Below, piece after piece: positions 28,049 to 36,202 of a stretch of 64,000 bases of DNA. A program made the position numbers and the translations under genes. Every line of letters starts with the position of its first letter. The stretch's first letter is position 1. This DNA comes from Arsenophonus apicola. GTDB lineage: Bacteria > Pseudomonadota > Gammaproteobacteria > Enterobacterales > Enterobacteriaceae. The notes under the pieces are model-generated. The model was not told the origin of the DNA. It saw only the letters and a program-made list of their open reading frames with translations, and searched no databases. The stretch covers positions 1,736,001-1,800,000 of the forward strand of contig NZ_CP084222.1 of the NCBI RefSeq assembly GCF_020268605.1, in the 5' to 3' direction.

Positions 28049-29404
28049 TTAATTGGTTGCCAGTTTCGATTTATTCTCTTTAACCGATGCCAGAAAAAGT
28101 TGGCGATCTTTCCCTGCTAAACCACCTGAGTGAGGTAAATTAGCCGTTAATGGATTAACTGCGCGCTGATTAAACCATAATTCATAATGAAGATGGGGTC
28201 CGGTAGTACGTCCAGTATTGCCAGATAATGCAATGCGTTCACCTCTTTTGACTTTCTGACCTGGTTTAACCAATAATTTACATAGATGCATATAACGAGT
28301 GGTATACTGACGCCCATGGCGAATTGCAATAAAATTACCGGCCGCTCCACTATATTTCGCCACAATAACTTCACCATCACCAACCGCTAGGATCGGTGTC
28401 CCAACAGGCATAGAAAAATCTACGCCCTGATGAGGAGCAGGACGTCCTGTTACTGGATTGACACGACGCAAGCTAAAAGGAGAAGAGACTCTAAAAGTTT
28501 TAGCGGTAGGATAACGTAGGAAACCTCGCTCTAGGCCATTAGCTTCACTATCATAATAACGACCATTTTCAGCTCGAAAAGCATAGTAATTCTTACCATT
28601 AGTTAATAAATGAACACCCAACAAGCGACTTTGTTCACTGTGCCCATCAAGCATTTCGCGACTTAGTAAGACTGAAAACTTATCGCCAGACTTTAGTTTA
28701 CGTAAATCAATCTGCCATTGTAGTGCTTTAGACACTCCACGCGCTTCGTTATAAGTTAAGCCTGCATTAACTGCACTGGAGGTAAAATTACCGTTTATTT
28801 TACCTTGGATAATCTTATCAGCCCAAACGCCTTGACGAATTTGTTTCTCTTCATTAAAAGTACTAGAGCTACCTTGACGAGTATAGACGTGTGTTTCACG
28901 CTGCGAAATAATCCATGTAAGTGTCTGTAATTCGCCATCTTTATTTAATTCCCAGCTTAACGTCTGCCCTATTTGCAAATTACGTAAAGCTCGGTGTTGA
29001 TTAGAAAGTGCCGCAACATCACCAGCATCTAAACCATACTGAGTTAAAATACTAGTCAGATTATCACCGTTTGAAACAACATGCTCATCGGGTGTATCAG
29101 CCCCTTTCTCATCAGTTACCCCTTCATCAGGTAACTGTTCGCTGCTATCGGTAATAATATCATCAGTATCTGAGTTATCGACCTGGCTGCTATTAGTTTC
29201 ACTATTATCTTTATTACCAAGAATTATACCCGGTTTTATTGGCGATTCTTGTGAGACATTTTCATCTTTATCATCGGGCTGAATAACAACTGGCCGCCAA
29301 ATTGCGACAGCCAAGGTTGCTATGGTCAATGTGCCTAGCATAATTTTATGCGGTTTAGGCAAATTGCCATATACCTGAACGATAGTCTTCGCCATCTGCT
29401 GCAC
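28049..29404 (-). CDS. mepM: Murein DD-endopeptidase MepM
   Basis: 451 residues. It cleaves D-Ala-mDAP crosslinks to make room for peptidoglycan growth. N-terminal start MQQMAKTIVQVYGNLPKPH and a single membrane anchor (IMLGTLTIATLAVAIWRP), then an acidic, Asp/Ser-rich linker, a LysM/OapA-like segment (VSNGDNLTSILTQYGLDAGD) and the C-terminal M23 domain. Zinc ligands are in APHQGVDFSMPVGTP and TGPHLHYELW. The linker is longer and more acidic than in E. coli. Reads toward lpxM, 14 bp downstream of znuA on the same strand, so probably cotranscribed with the Zur-regulated gene. Confidence 0.95.
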   Translation of the reverse strand: MQQMAKTIVQVYGNLPKPHKIMLGTLTIATLAVAIWRPVVIQPDDKDENVSQESPIKPGIILGNKDNSETNSSQVDNSDTDDIITDSSEQLPDEGVTDEKGADTPDEHVVSNGDNLTSILTQYGLDAGDVAALSNQHRALRNLQIGQTLSWELNKDGELQTLTWIISQRETHVYTRQGSSSTFNEEKQIRQGVWADKIIQGKINGNFTSSAVNAGLTYNEARGVSKALQWQIDLRKLKSGDKFSVLLSREMLDGHSEQSRLLGVHLLTNGKNYYAFRAENGRYYDSEANGLERGFLRYPTAKTFRVSSPFSLRRVNPVTGRPAPHQGVDFSMPVGTPILAVGDGEVIVAKYSGAAGNFIAIRHGRQYTTRYMHLCKLLVKPGQKVKRGERIALSGNTGRTTGPHLHYELWFNQRAVNPLTANLPHSGGLAGKDRQLFLASVKENKSKLATN

Positions 29405-29418
29405 GTATTACATTCCTT

Positions 29419-30387
29419 CTAGTTTTTATCCAGGCAGCTCTTAAATTGATTAGATAACGCTGTTAAAAATTCTACATAGCTATCCTTATTTAATCCGATG
29501 CCACTCCCTAATGGATCTAATGTCCCCATTCGTACATCGGTATCTTTTATAACAGCTTTAATCACCGCTGGCCTGAATTGTGGTTCAGCAAAAACACAAA
29601 CTGCTTTTTTCTGAGCCAACATTGTTCTTATTTGATATAGTCTTTGGGCGCCCGGCTGAATGATAGGATTAATAGTAAAATAACCTAATGAGGCTAAATG
29701 ATAGCGCTTTTCAAAGTAACCATAGGCATCATGAAAAACAAAATATCGCTTATCTCCAACCGACTGTAACATCTTAGCAATATTTTTATCAGTTTGCGTC
29801 AATTTCTCATCGAATTTACGAAGGTTTACGTCCAACTGTTTTTTATACTTAGGATATAAAGCCACTAAATGATGGTGAATAATGTTAGCGGTAATCCGCG
29901 CAATCTGTGGTGACAACCAGATGTGCATATTATACTCACCATGTGAATGATGGTTATGAAGTGCATCATGATGGTGACCATGAGCGTTTTTATTATTTGC
30001 CGGTGTAGTTTCATCACTACTTTTCAACAAAAGTGCTTTAATAGCCGGATCATTGGTTAATGCGATCCGTTTTTGAATGGGTAACTGTGCTAATGGTTTC
30101 TCTAAAAAAGTTTCCATGTCTGATCCCACCCAAATAAAAAGATCGGCGGTTTTGATCTTTGCCAGATCGGAGGGTTTTAAGGAGTAATCATGGGGTGAAG
30201 CACCATCAGGCAATAATATTTTTACATTAGTGACACCATCGGTAATCGCTGCGGCAATAAAACCTAACGGACGAATTGAAGTAACAACATCAGCATGAGC
30301 AGTAGATAAGAAACTGAGTAACAGTCCAGCAAGAATGCGTTTTTTTCCCATAATTTTTTGAACAATTTTTTTTGTTTTGTGTAACAT
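29419..30387 (-). CDS. znuA: High-affinity zinc ABC transporter substrate-binding protein ZnuA
   Basis: 322 residues, periplasmic. The start MLHKTKKIVQKIMGKKR precedes a signal peptide ending STAHA; an internal ATG at residue 13 is a possible alternative. Zinc ligands: His in DGASPHDYSLKP, His in YNMHIWLSPQ, His in FVFHDAYGYFEKRY. The histidine-rich charged loop (AHGHHHDALHNHHSHGEY, about residues 131-150) is typical of ZnuA and thought to capture or sense zinc. Divergent from znuCB across a shared Zur operator. Confidence 0.96.
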   Translation of the reverse strand: MLHKTKKIVQKIMGKKRILAGLLLSFLSTAHADVVTSIRPLGFIAAAITDGVTNVKILLPDGASPHDYSLKPSDLAKIKTADLFIWVGSDMETFLEKPLAQLPIQKRIALTNDPAIKALLLKSSDETTPANNKNAHGHHHDALHNHHSHGEYNMHIWLSPQIARITANIIHHHLVALYPKYKKQLDVNLRKFDEKLTQTDKNIAKMLQSVGDKRYFVFHDAYGYFEKRYHLASLGYFTINPIIQPGAQRLYQIRTMLAQKKAVCVFAEPQFRPAVIKAVIKDTDVRMGTLDPLGSGIGLNKDSYVEFLTALSNQFKSCLDKN

Positions 30388-30415
30388 AGGATAGTTTCCA
30401 TAGACTAATTTTGAT

Positions 30416-30434
30416 AATGTTATATTATAACATT
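30416..30434. promoter_or_regulatory. Zur box between znuA and znuC
   Basis: AATGTTATATTATAACATT, a perfect 9-1-9 inverted repeat matching the enterobacterial Zur consensus (GAAATGTTATA-W-TATAACATTTC). It lies 29 bp from the znuA start and 28 bp from the znuC start, so zinc-loaded Zur should repress both directions. Confidence 0.92.
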
Positions 30435-30461
30435 TTAACCATCCTGCAAGAATTATTTATC

Positions 30462-31226
30462 ATGCAAACGCTATTAAGCCTAAAAAATATTGCTGTGAGT
30501 TTTGGTACACACCAAATTGTCGAAAACATCTCCTTTGATTTACATACGGGAGAAATATTAACATTATTGGGGCCAAATGGTGCTGGTAAATCTACGCTGG
30601 CAAAAGTAGTCCTCGGCCTAATTACTCCCAGCGAAGGAGAAATAATTTACCAGGCTAAATTACGCATTGGTTATGTACCGCAAAAATTGTCACTAGATAG
30701 CACGATGCCATTGACAGTTAAACGTTTCATGACATTAAAACCGGGGGTAAAAACCACTTATATTATTCCTGCTTTAATCCGTGTCGGTGCCGATCATCTT
30801 ATCGAACAACAAATGCAAAAATTATCAGGTGGTGAAACTCAACGTGTTCTCCTTGCTCGTGCCCTACTTAATCAACCACAATTACTGGTTTTAGATGAAC
30901 CTACGCAAGGCGTAGACATCAATGGTCAAGTCTCTTTATATAATCTGATTGATGATATTCGCACTGAATTAAATTGTGCGATTTTTATGATCTCACATGA
31001 TCTCCATCTAGTAATGGCAAAAACTGACAAGGTATTCTGTATTAATAAACAAATATGCTGTTCTGGTCGACCTGAGGATGTGGCTTTAGATCCCGAATTT
31101 ATTGCCATGTTTGGCCATCGTGGAGTAGAACAAATAGGTATCTATCGCCATCATCATCATAATCATCAATGCGATTTAGATAATGATATTGATGATAAAC
31201 CTACAGGGAGCTGTCATCATGATTGA
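30462..31226 (+). CDS. znuC: Zinc ABC transporter ATP-binding protein ZnuC
   Basis: 254 residues from the ATG at 30462, which matches the family start MQTLLSLKNIAVSF; the open frame reaching 30411 overlaps the Zur box and is not used. Walker A: LLGPNGAGKSTLAK. ABC signature: KLSGGETQRVLLARALL. Walker B: LLVLDEPTQGVD, then the switch His in MISHDLHLVM. The C-terminus is histidine-rich (YRHHHHNHQ ... SCHHD), a feature of some ZnuC proteins. Its stop overlaps the znuB start by 8 nt, indicating translational coupling. Confidence 0.96.
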   Translation: MQTLLSLKNIAVSFGTHQIVENISFDLHTGEILTLLGPNGAGKSTLAKVVLGLITPSEGEIIYQAKLRIGYVPQKLSLDSTMPLTVKRFMTLKPGVKTTYIIPALIRVGADHLIEQQMQKLSGGETQRVLLARALLNQPQLLVLDEPTQGVDINGQVSLYNLIDDIRTELNCAIFMISHDLHLVMAKTDKVFCINKQICCSGRPEDVALDPEFIAMFGHRGVEQIGIYRHHHHNHQCDLDNDIDDKPTGSCHHD

Positions 31227-32004
31227 ACTATTACTACCGGGTTGGTTAGCCGGTATGTTGTTGGCCATTGCCGCAGGACCACTTGGCTCTTTTGTTGTCT
31301 GGCGGCGTATGTCATATTTTGGTGACACTCTCGCTCATGCTTCATTACTGGGTATTGCGTTTGGCTTATTACTCAATGTAAATCTGTTTTATGCTGTTAT
31401 TGCTATCACGCTTATTCTTGCCATCTTATTAGCCTGGCTAGAAAAGCGGCCACAACTGGCAATTGATACCCTATTAGGCATAATGGCACATAGTTCCCTG
31501 TCACTTGGATTAGTAGTCGTTAGTTTAATGGCCAATGTGCGTATGGATTTGATGGCATATTTATTTGGTGATTTGTTATCGGTAACCACGGAAGATATTT
31601 TTTCAATTGCGATAGGTGTTGCTATTGTATGCTCAATTATTATCTGGCAATGGCGTAATTTACTGTCAATAACGGTTAATCAGGATTTAGCTTTTGTTGA
31701 TGGAGTAAAAATACAGCAGCTTAAAGTACTATTAATGCTGGTTACAGCCCTTACCATAGGTATTGCCATGAAATTCGTTGGCGCTTTAATTATTACATCA
31801 TTATTAATTATTCCTGCCGCTACTGGCAGACGATTTGCCAAAACACCAGAGCAAATGGCAGTAGCCGCTATAATTATCGGTATGTTTGCTGTGACAGCAG
31901 GATTGGGATTGTCTGCCTATTACGATACACCAGCTGGTCCTTCGGTTGTGATCTGCGCAAGTGTTTTATTTGTATTAAGTTTATTTATAAAAATAAAAAA
32001 CTAA
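31219..32004 (+). CDS. znuB: Zinc ABC transporter permease ZnuB
   Basis: 261 residues, as in E. coli. It starts inside the end of znuC. Multiple hydrophobic helices (about 7-8). Family landmarks: MIELLLPGWLAGMLLAIAAG, PLGSFVVWRRMSYFGDTLAH and KFVGALIITSLLIIPAATGR. It forms the inner-membrane channel of ZnuABC. In E. coli the next gene is ruvB; here accessory DNA and the prophage follow instead, so the island entered at the znuB-ruvB junction. Confidence 0.96.
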   Translation: MIELLLPGWLAGMLLAIAAGPLGSFVVWRRMSYFGDTLAHASLLGIAFGLLLNVNLFYAVIAITLILAILLAWLEKRPQLAIDTLLGIMAHSSLSLGLVVVSLMANVRMDLMAYLFGDLLSVTTEDIFSIAIGVAIVCSIIIWQWRNLLSITVNQDLAFVDGVKIQQLKVLLMLVTALTIGIAMKFVGALIITSLLIIPAATGRRFAKTPEQMAVAAIIIGMFAVTAGLGLSAYYDTPAGPSVVICASVLFVLSLFIKIKN

Positions 32005-32041
32005 TCTATTAATGAGTTAAATCAATCGTAAAGCACACTTT

Positions 32042-32077
32042 CTCACTATAAATCATTTGGGGATAACTTATAGTGAG
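32042..32077 (+). terminator. znuB terminator, first copy of a repeated hairpin
   Basis: Stem CTCACTATAA/TTATAGTGAG with a 16-nt loop, followed by TTTTTGTTTTG. The same stem arms and loop beginning recur at 33236-33271. Confidence 0.85.
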
Positions 32078-32104
32078 TTTTTGTTTTGCTAACTAGATTC
32101 CAAA

Positions 32105-32659
32105 TTAGAACCGGTAACCAACACCAAGCATCCAGGTACCGAATTTGATATCTCTTAAATTAGAATGTTCAAAAGATAATTTGCTGTATTCATAAGCAAC
32201 ATCAATAGCGATGTTTTTTACCGGATTAATTTGTAGACCAACCCCGTAAACTAATTCAGTTTCCGTATCTTTAAAAGTAGAAATTTGGGGTGATTTTGCC
32301 TCAATTCTAGCACGAGCTGCACCAACTAACCCATAGATGCTAATATTTTTATTAAAACGATAGCTTGGACCAAAATTCAATGAAGAATAAAACATATCTA
32401 CATCAGCGAGCGTAATATTATTTCGTTTTAAATAATCTTCTTGATGGGTATAAGTCAATGAACCTATAAAGCCCCAATGATTATCAATTTCATGACGATA
32501 TTTAATATTAATACCTTTTGGTCTATCTTTAAATTCTTCATCTTTAAATTGCAAATGACTTTGCGCATAATCCAGTGATAGAGTATTTTTATCTGCAGCA
32601 TAAACAGTTATATTGGTAAAAATGGTGACAACAACAGCAGCAATTAATATTTTTTTCAT
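32105..32659 (-). CDS. Ail/Lom/PagC-family outer-membrane beta-barrel protein
   Basis: 184 residues from the ATG at 32659 (upstream in-frame residues lack homology character). Signal peptide MKKILIAAVVVTIFTNITVYA. The rest alternates as an eight-stranded barrel, with family landmarks YRHEIDNHWGFIGSLTYTH, FGPSYRFNKNISIYGLVGAA, VYGVGLQINPVKNIAIDVAYEYS and the terminal GVGYRF, ending in Phe as BAM substrates do. Ail-type proteins mediate host-cell attachment and serum resistance; which applies here is unknown. Frame intact, in contrast to its phage-borne relative at 46798. Confidence 0.9.
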   Translation of the reverse strand: MKKILIAAVVVTIFTNITVYAADKNTLSLDYAQSHLQFKDEEFKDRPKGINIKYRHEIDNHWGFIGSLTYTHQEDYLKRNNITLADVDMFYSSLNFGPSYRFNKNISIYGLVGAARARIEAKSPQISTFKDTETELVYGVGLQINPVKNIAIDVAYEYSKLSFEHSNLRDIKFGTWMLGVGYRF

Positions 32660-32938
32660 TTCTCTTCTATTCCCTGAAGCAATAATTATTTTTATTAAAA
32701 ATAACACGAACTTAATAGTCGTCGAATATAGTGAATAAATTGATTCTGTGATATATAAAATCAAATAACTTTTTGTCAAATTTTATTTATCTAGCCAAAA
32801 TAAATTATTTTATAAAAATAAAAAAAAATTCTCTGATACTCGTAACAGAAAATAACATGGAGGCAAATTTTCACTTGCCTCCAACATAATTAATACTGTC
32901 ATTAAATATGATGATATTTAGTTTTTTGTAAAAAATAA

Positions 32939-33178
32939 CTAAGGTTTCATATTAGCATCTATCACTTGGTAAAATGCATTTCCGGTATCGTAAATTGTCC
33001 ATACACCTAAAATAACCTGATAACCAGTGCGATAGGGTACATTACAGTCAATTGTTACTTCAAATGAAGGCATTTCACCACCATCTGTTCGGCTACAAAA
33101 TGGTTTCAGATCAAATGAGCTACGGGCTAAAGGCGCATTAGATGACTTTAAATACAAAAAACCATAAATATCAATCAT
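32939..33178 (-). pseudogene. C-terminal fragment of an AA10 LPMO
   Basis: 79 codons that align with the second half of the LPMO domain at 15318: APLARSSFDLKPFCSRTDGG, TGYQVILGVWTIYDTGNAFY and QVIDANMKP. The N-terminal half with the signal peptide and both copper-ligand histidines is missing, and the ATG at 33178 is probably fortuitous. It is a remnant of a second LPMO gene, not a repeat-bearing one at this end. It lies between the Ail-type gene and the second copy of the hairpin repeat. Confidence 0.85.
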
Positions 33179-33235
33179 TTATAAAAATATAGCTCATTTA
33201 ATATACGCATTTACACGCGAAAACAAACGATTTCA

Positions 33236-33271
33236 CTCACTATAAATCAATTAGTTACGGCTTATAGTGAG
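33236..33271. repeat. Second copy of the CTCACTATAA hairpin
   Basis: Stem arms identical to 32042-32077 (CTCACTATAA/TTATAGTGAG) and a similar loop start (ATCA). Together the copies bracket the Ail-type gene and LPMO fragment. Confidence 0.85.
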
Positions 33272-33395
33272 TTCTAATTTTAGCTCATTTCGGCTAAAAT
33301 CTCAGTCTAAATTCACACTCATTTTCAATTCCAAAAACACCCTAACCATTCGTTTAACTACGAATACAAAATACCCATTGACGAAAGAAGAAATC

Positions 33396-33620
33396 ATGCG
33401 CTATAGTTTGTGTGCATCTGCAAAATCAGATGTCGGGTTTGACAGCCCAAAAGCTTAGGCGCACGACGCCATTAAGAGGCGTTTTTTTATGCTCAATTAT
33501 GGTGGATCGTGCGTGGGAGAGTATAATCTCTGCCGGATCCCTAAGCTCCGGTCTGTCAACCCGCGTACGGTCTACCGCCCATCGTTTGACAGCGATTTTG
33601 GTAGGCTCCATAAAGCTTAG
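33396..33620 (+). pseudogene. Ash/Icd-like leader ORF with an in-frame amber stop
   Basis: The frame reads MRYSLCASAKSDVGFDSPKA, then TAG at 33456-33458, then continues in the same register as AHDAIKRRFFMLNYGG and on to a second TAG at 33618. Phage Ash/Icd-like proteins have the contiguous motif KSDVGFDSPKALAHDA..RRFFML, where the stop stands in place of Leu. Position directly upstream of an antirepressor matches the c4-icd-ant (immI) operon of phage P1. The frame is open upstream to a GTG at 33267. Either a nonsense allele, or selection here is on the RNA rather than the peptide. Confidence 0.6.
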
Positions 33621-33630
33621 GAGTCAAAAT
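33431..33630 (+). ncRNA. Candidate C4-type antisense RNA and its target upstream of ant
   Basis: An antisense segment has CCTAAGCT (33540-33547) and CTGTCAA (33553-33559). Both have perfect complements twice: TTGACAG 33439-33445 with AGCTTAGG 33452-33459, and TTGACAG 33586-33592 with AGCTTAGG 33614-33621. The second AGCTTAGG overlaps the AGGAG ribosome-binding site of the antirepressor. The CCTAAGC element is displayed in the loop of a CCGGA/TCCGG hairpin (33533-33551). This two-element pairing is the logic of P1/P7 C4 RNA. A terminator-like stem plus T7 lies at 33466-33489. Confidence 0.65.
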
Positions 33631-33631
33631 A

Positions 33632-34387
33632 ATGAAAAATTTCGGTCCTGTTTTATTTAATTTTCATAATAACAATGTTCGTGTTTTATTGATAAACGAT
33701 CAACCTTGGTTTGTTGCATCTGATATTTCAAATTCCCTTAATTATCTTTCAGCAAAGGATATGGTACGTAACTTAGATGATGACGAAAAGGATAGGCATA
33801 TTGTGCCCACCCTTGGAGGTCATCAAGAAATGTTAATAATCAATGAGTCTGGACTATATTCATCTATACTGCGTAGCCGTAAGCCAGAAGCTAAGCTTTT
33901 TAAAAAATGGGTAACAAATGAAGTCCTTCCATCAATCCGCAAAACGGGTAAATATGAGCACCCAAAATACCAACCCGAAGCTCACGAAAAGTTCAGCAGC
34001 AAAGATACCCAAAATCTCGCCCGTATCATTGCACTGATGACACAAAACTTTCGTTTCAAACAAGCATGGAATAATGCTATCTGGTATGCATTGAGAGAAG
34101 TCACCGGCATTCCCTCACCTTATCCAATGGAAGTCAGACTGGTCCCTTCTATAGCTACAGAGTGTGAACGTATCTGGCATGTCACGGAAGCGCTTCAAGA
34201 TGTAATAGCCGATGCAGAGAAGTTAGCAATTAAACGTATTATTCGCAAACGTGAAAATGCAGATAGAGTTATCACTGAGATTGAAAATTTACTATCTCAG
34301 ACTACACAGGATAACCAGCTAATGCTTAATGGGGCGCTATCAAACTGGCATAAAGCGGAATTGACCCATTTCCTCCAACGCTGCTAA
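33632..34387 (+). CDS. ant: BRO-N domain phage antirepressor
   Basis: 251 residues. The N-terminal BRO-N/Ant domain: VLLINDQPWFVASDISNSL, MVRNLDDDEKDRHIV, LIINESGLYSSILRSRKPEA and FKKWVTNEVLPSIRKTGKY. The C-terminal half is helical without a family I can name. P1-type antirepressors bind phage repressors and trigger induction. Ribosome-binding site AGGAG 8 nt upstream, overlapped by the C4-like target. It is transcribed opposite to the tail operon and separated from it by a bidirectional hairpin. Frame intact. Confidence 0.88.
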   Translation: MKNFGPVLFNFHNNNVRVLLINDQPWFVASDISNSLNYLSAKDMVRNLDDDEKDRHIVPTLGGHQEMLIINESGLYSSILRSRKPEAKLFKKWVTNEVLPSIRKTGKYEHPKYQPEAHEKFSSKDTQNLARIIALMTQNFRFKQAWNNAIWYALREVTGIPSPYPMEVRLVPSIATECERIWHVTEALQDVIADAEKLAIKRIIRKRENADRVITEIENLLSQTTQDNQLMLNGALSNWHKAELTHFLQRC

Positions 34388-34393
34388 TAGGAT

Positions 34394-34409
34394 GCCCCTG
34401 TCATGGGGC
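34394..34409. terminator. Hairpin between ant and tail fibre gene
   Basis: GCCCC/GGGGC stem with a 6-nt loop between convergent genes. Short U-rich stretch (TATTAGTTTTG) on the plus side. Confidence 0.65.
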
Positions 34410-34411
34410 TA

Positions 34412-35859
34412 TTAGTTTTGCGCATGCTGCCGATTCCAGATTGAATCAACGGGCATTTCTACACGGATATCTAGCCATGTTGAAGGTGGAATATCAACTT
34501 GTTCACCGTCAGCGTAATAAACTGGTTTTCGTTAATAATTTCTTTAACTCGCCAATTCTGAAAATCTTCTGGCAAATGACTGTGCTGACGGTGGAATGTT
34601 TGTATTTCAATATTACCGTCAGGTAGGATTTTATCTTTAATATAAATAAGCTCCAAACCATTATTATTTTTAGGTACTGATGCGCCGGAGTTTGTACCCC
34701 ATCCACCATCCGAGTTATAGCCCATAACACCTGAGATGAAATAGACTCCTAATCCAGTTCGCTGGACATTGACTCCTGCTGATTCTTCGTTAGTTTCAAA
34801 GCTTCCGGATGGATGGATTTTGACTATTGGCGATGCTCTTTTTAAAAACCCATTTGCATCAAATGTTGTATTTGCTTTAGTTAAAATATTTACCCATGCA
34901 GACCATACGTTTTTTTTCTTAATGCGCAACTTCAAGTCATTAGTTAAATTTTCCTTTCCTATTTGAAAACAATAATTATCACCATTGGACTGTATGAAAT
35001 TTGTTCCGCCTGCGCCACTCGGTACACCAGTAGCATTTCCATTAGCACTATAAAATCCTGCTTCAAGTGTTACATTTATATCTTTAAGGGAGGCTGGATT
35101 AACAATACCGATGCCAAAATCTCCGACATGCATCAATGTACCGTTCTTATCTTGAAAAACATGATCAGTAACATTGTTTGCATTCTTTGCTTTTATTTTT
35201 CCTGTGTTTAATTGCACATCGCCGGTTATCTGACCGCCAGTTTTATCATACTTTTTATCTAAGTTTTCGCTAATTTCAGTAACACTACTCGCATCAGCTT
35301 TTCCTTCTACTGCTGTTTTATCTCTTCAACACTACTCGCATCAGCTTTTCCTTCTACTGCTGTTTTATCTCTTCAACACTACTCGCATCAGCTTTTCCTT
35401 CTACTGCTGTTTTATCTCTTCAACACTACTCGCATCAGCTTTTCCTTCTACTAACTCTTGTAGTGCTTTAATCGACTCTAACTTGACTGTTTTACCGCTC
35501 GGTAACGTTATTTCAACGACACCGTTGTCCCCCATCCAGGTATCCATGTTTTGCAGAAAGTAAAGGATGTAAGTGTTAGCTGCAACTAGTGCTCTTGCCG
35601 CATCAGAATTATTATTGGGTTCAGTGAGATTAATGCTGTAAGTGGTATCTGTTGCGCTAAAAGTCGGCTTATCTGCTAACGTTAATTCAGTGTCACTATT
35701 AACTGCCAATATCATGTAAGGATAGTTTATATCGCCGTTTTTAATCAGCATTAACATGCCTGGTGATACGAGTGGATTATTACTATTCCATTTCGTGCCT
35801 GTGCCTTTGACAACAGAAGACCCTGACGCGGTTGTAATTGTGCCTGTGTTGTATATCAT
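34412..35859 (-). pseudogene. Phage tail fibre / side tail fibre protein, broken
   Basis: N-terminal part from the ATG at 35859 (MIYNTGTITTASGSSVVKGT) contains the usual fibre-attachment text, then hits a 47-bp tandem repeat and stops. After the repeat the frame resumes as SSVTEISENLDKKYDKTGG, VFQDKNGTLMHVGDFG and a pyocin-knob-like region (NVTLEAGFYSANGNATG). Near the end the register changes once more: adding one A at 34526-34529 continues it as INEKPVYYADGEQVDIPPST and ends at 34412 with NRQHAQN. Tail fibres bind the host surface. No fibre assembly chaperone follows. Confidence 0.82.
35281..35452. repeat. 47-bp tandem repeat in the tail fibre gene
   Basis: Identical 47-bp units start at 35281, 35328 and 35375, with a 31-bp partial copy from 35422. 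The period is not a multiple of three, so each copy shifts the frame and a TAG appears at the first junction. One copy alone would leave the fibre frame open. Confidence 0.95.
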
Positions 35860-35896
35860 GTTACATATCCAAATATATTTAGAAAAAGGAAAGTCT

Positions 35897-36202
35897 ATGA
35901 AATCAGTTTTGATCTTGTTAATAGCGTATTTATACCACTCTTTTTGCACTGCCATTGAAGTTGACTACCCAGATAGAGCATGGCATTTAAACCAGAATGG
36001 ATATGTTAAGGTTGTTTACGATATTGACGAAAATGGCTCAGTTGAGAACATAAAGATTTTAGAATCTAAACCAGCATTTATGTTTGATCAGGCTGTGAAA
36101 AAAGCTTTATACAAACAAAGATTTGAAAAAAACAAACCAAAAAAATTTGTTAATTTAACTGTTGTTTTTGATAAAAAAGACATTAGTAATCGTAATTACT
36201 AG
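35897..36202 (+). CDS. Small secreted TonB C-terminal-domain-like protein
   Basis: 101 residues from the ATG at 35897 with GGAAAG upstream. A signal sequence MKSVLILLIAYLYHSFCTA is followed directly by a TonB-C-type domain: YPDRAWHLNQNGYVKVVYDI, DENGSVENIKILESKP and FDQAVKKALYKQRFEK. Canonical TonB has a long Pro-rich periplasmic spacer and an uncleaved anchor; neither is present. It is transcribed against the flanking tail genes, the usual mark of a lysogenic-conversion insertion. A free TonB-C-like domain in the periplasm could interfere with TonB-dependent receptors, but this is inference. Confidence 0.7.
   Translation: MKSVLILLIAYLYHSFCTAIEVDYPDRAWHLNQNGYVKVVYDIDENGSVENIKILESKPAFMFDQAVKKALYKQRFEKNKPKKFVNLTVVFDKKDISNRNY

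Noticed and set aside
33426..33611. Minus-strand ORF opposite the C4/icd leader.
   Set aside because: Shadow caused by the repeated antisense modules; no ribosome-binding site and no homology pattern.
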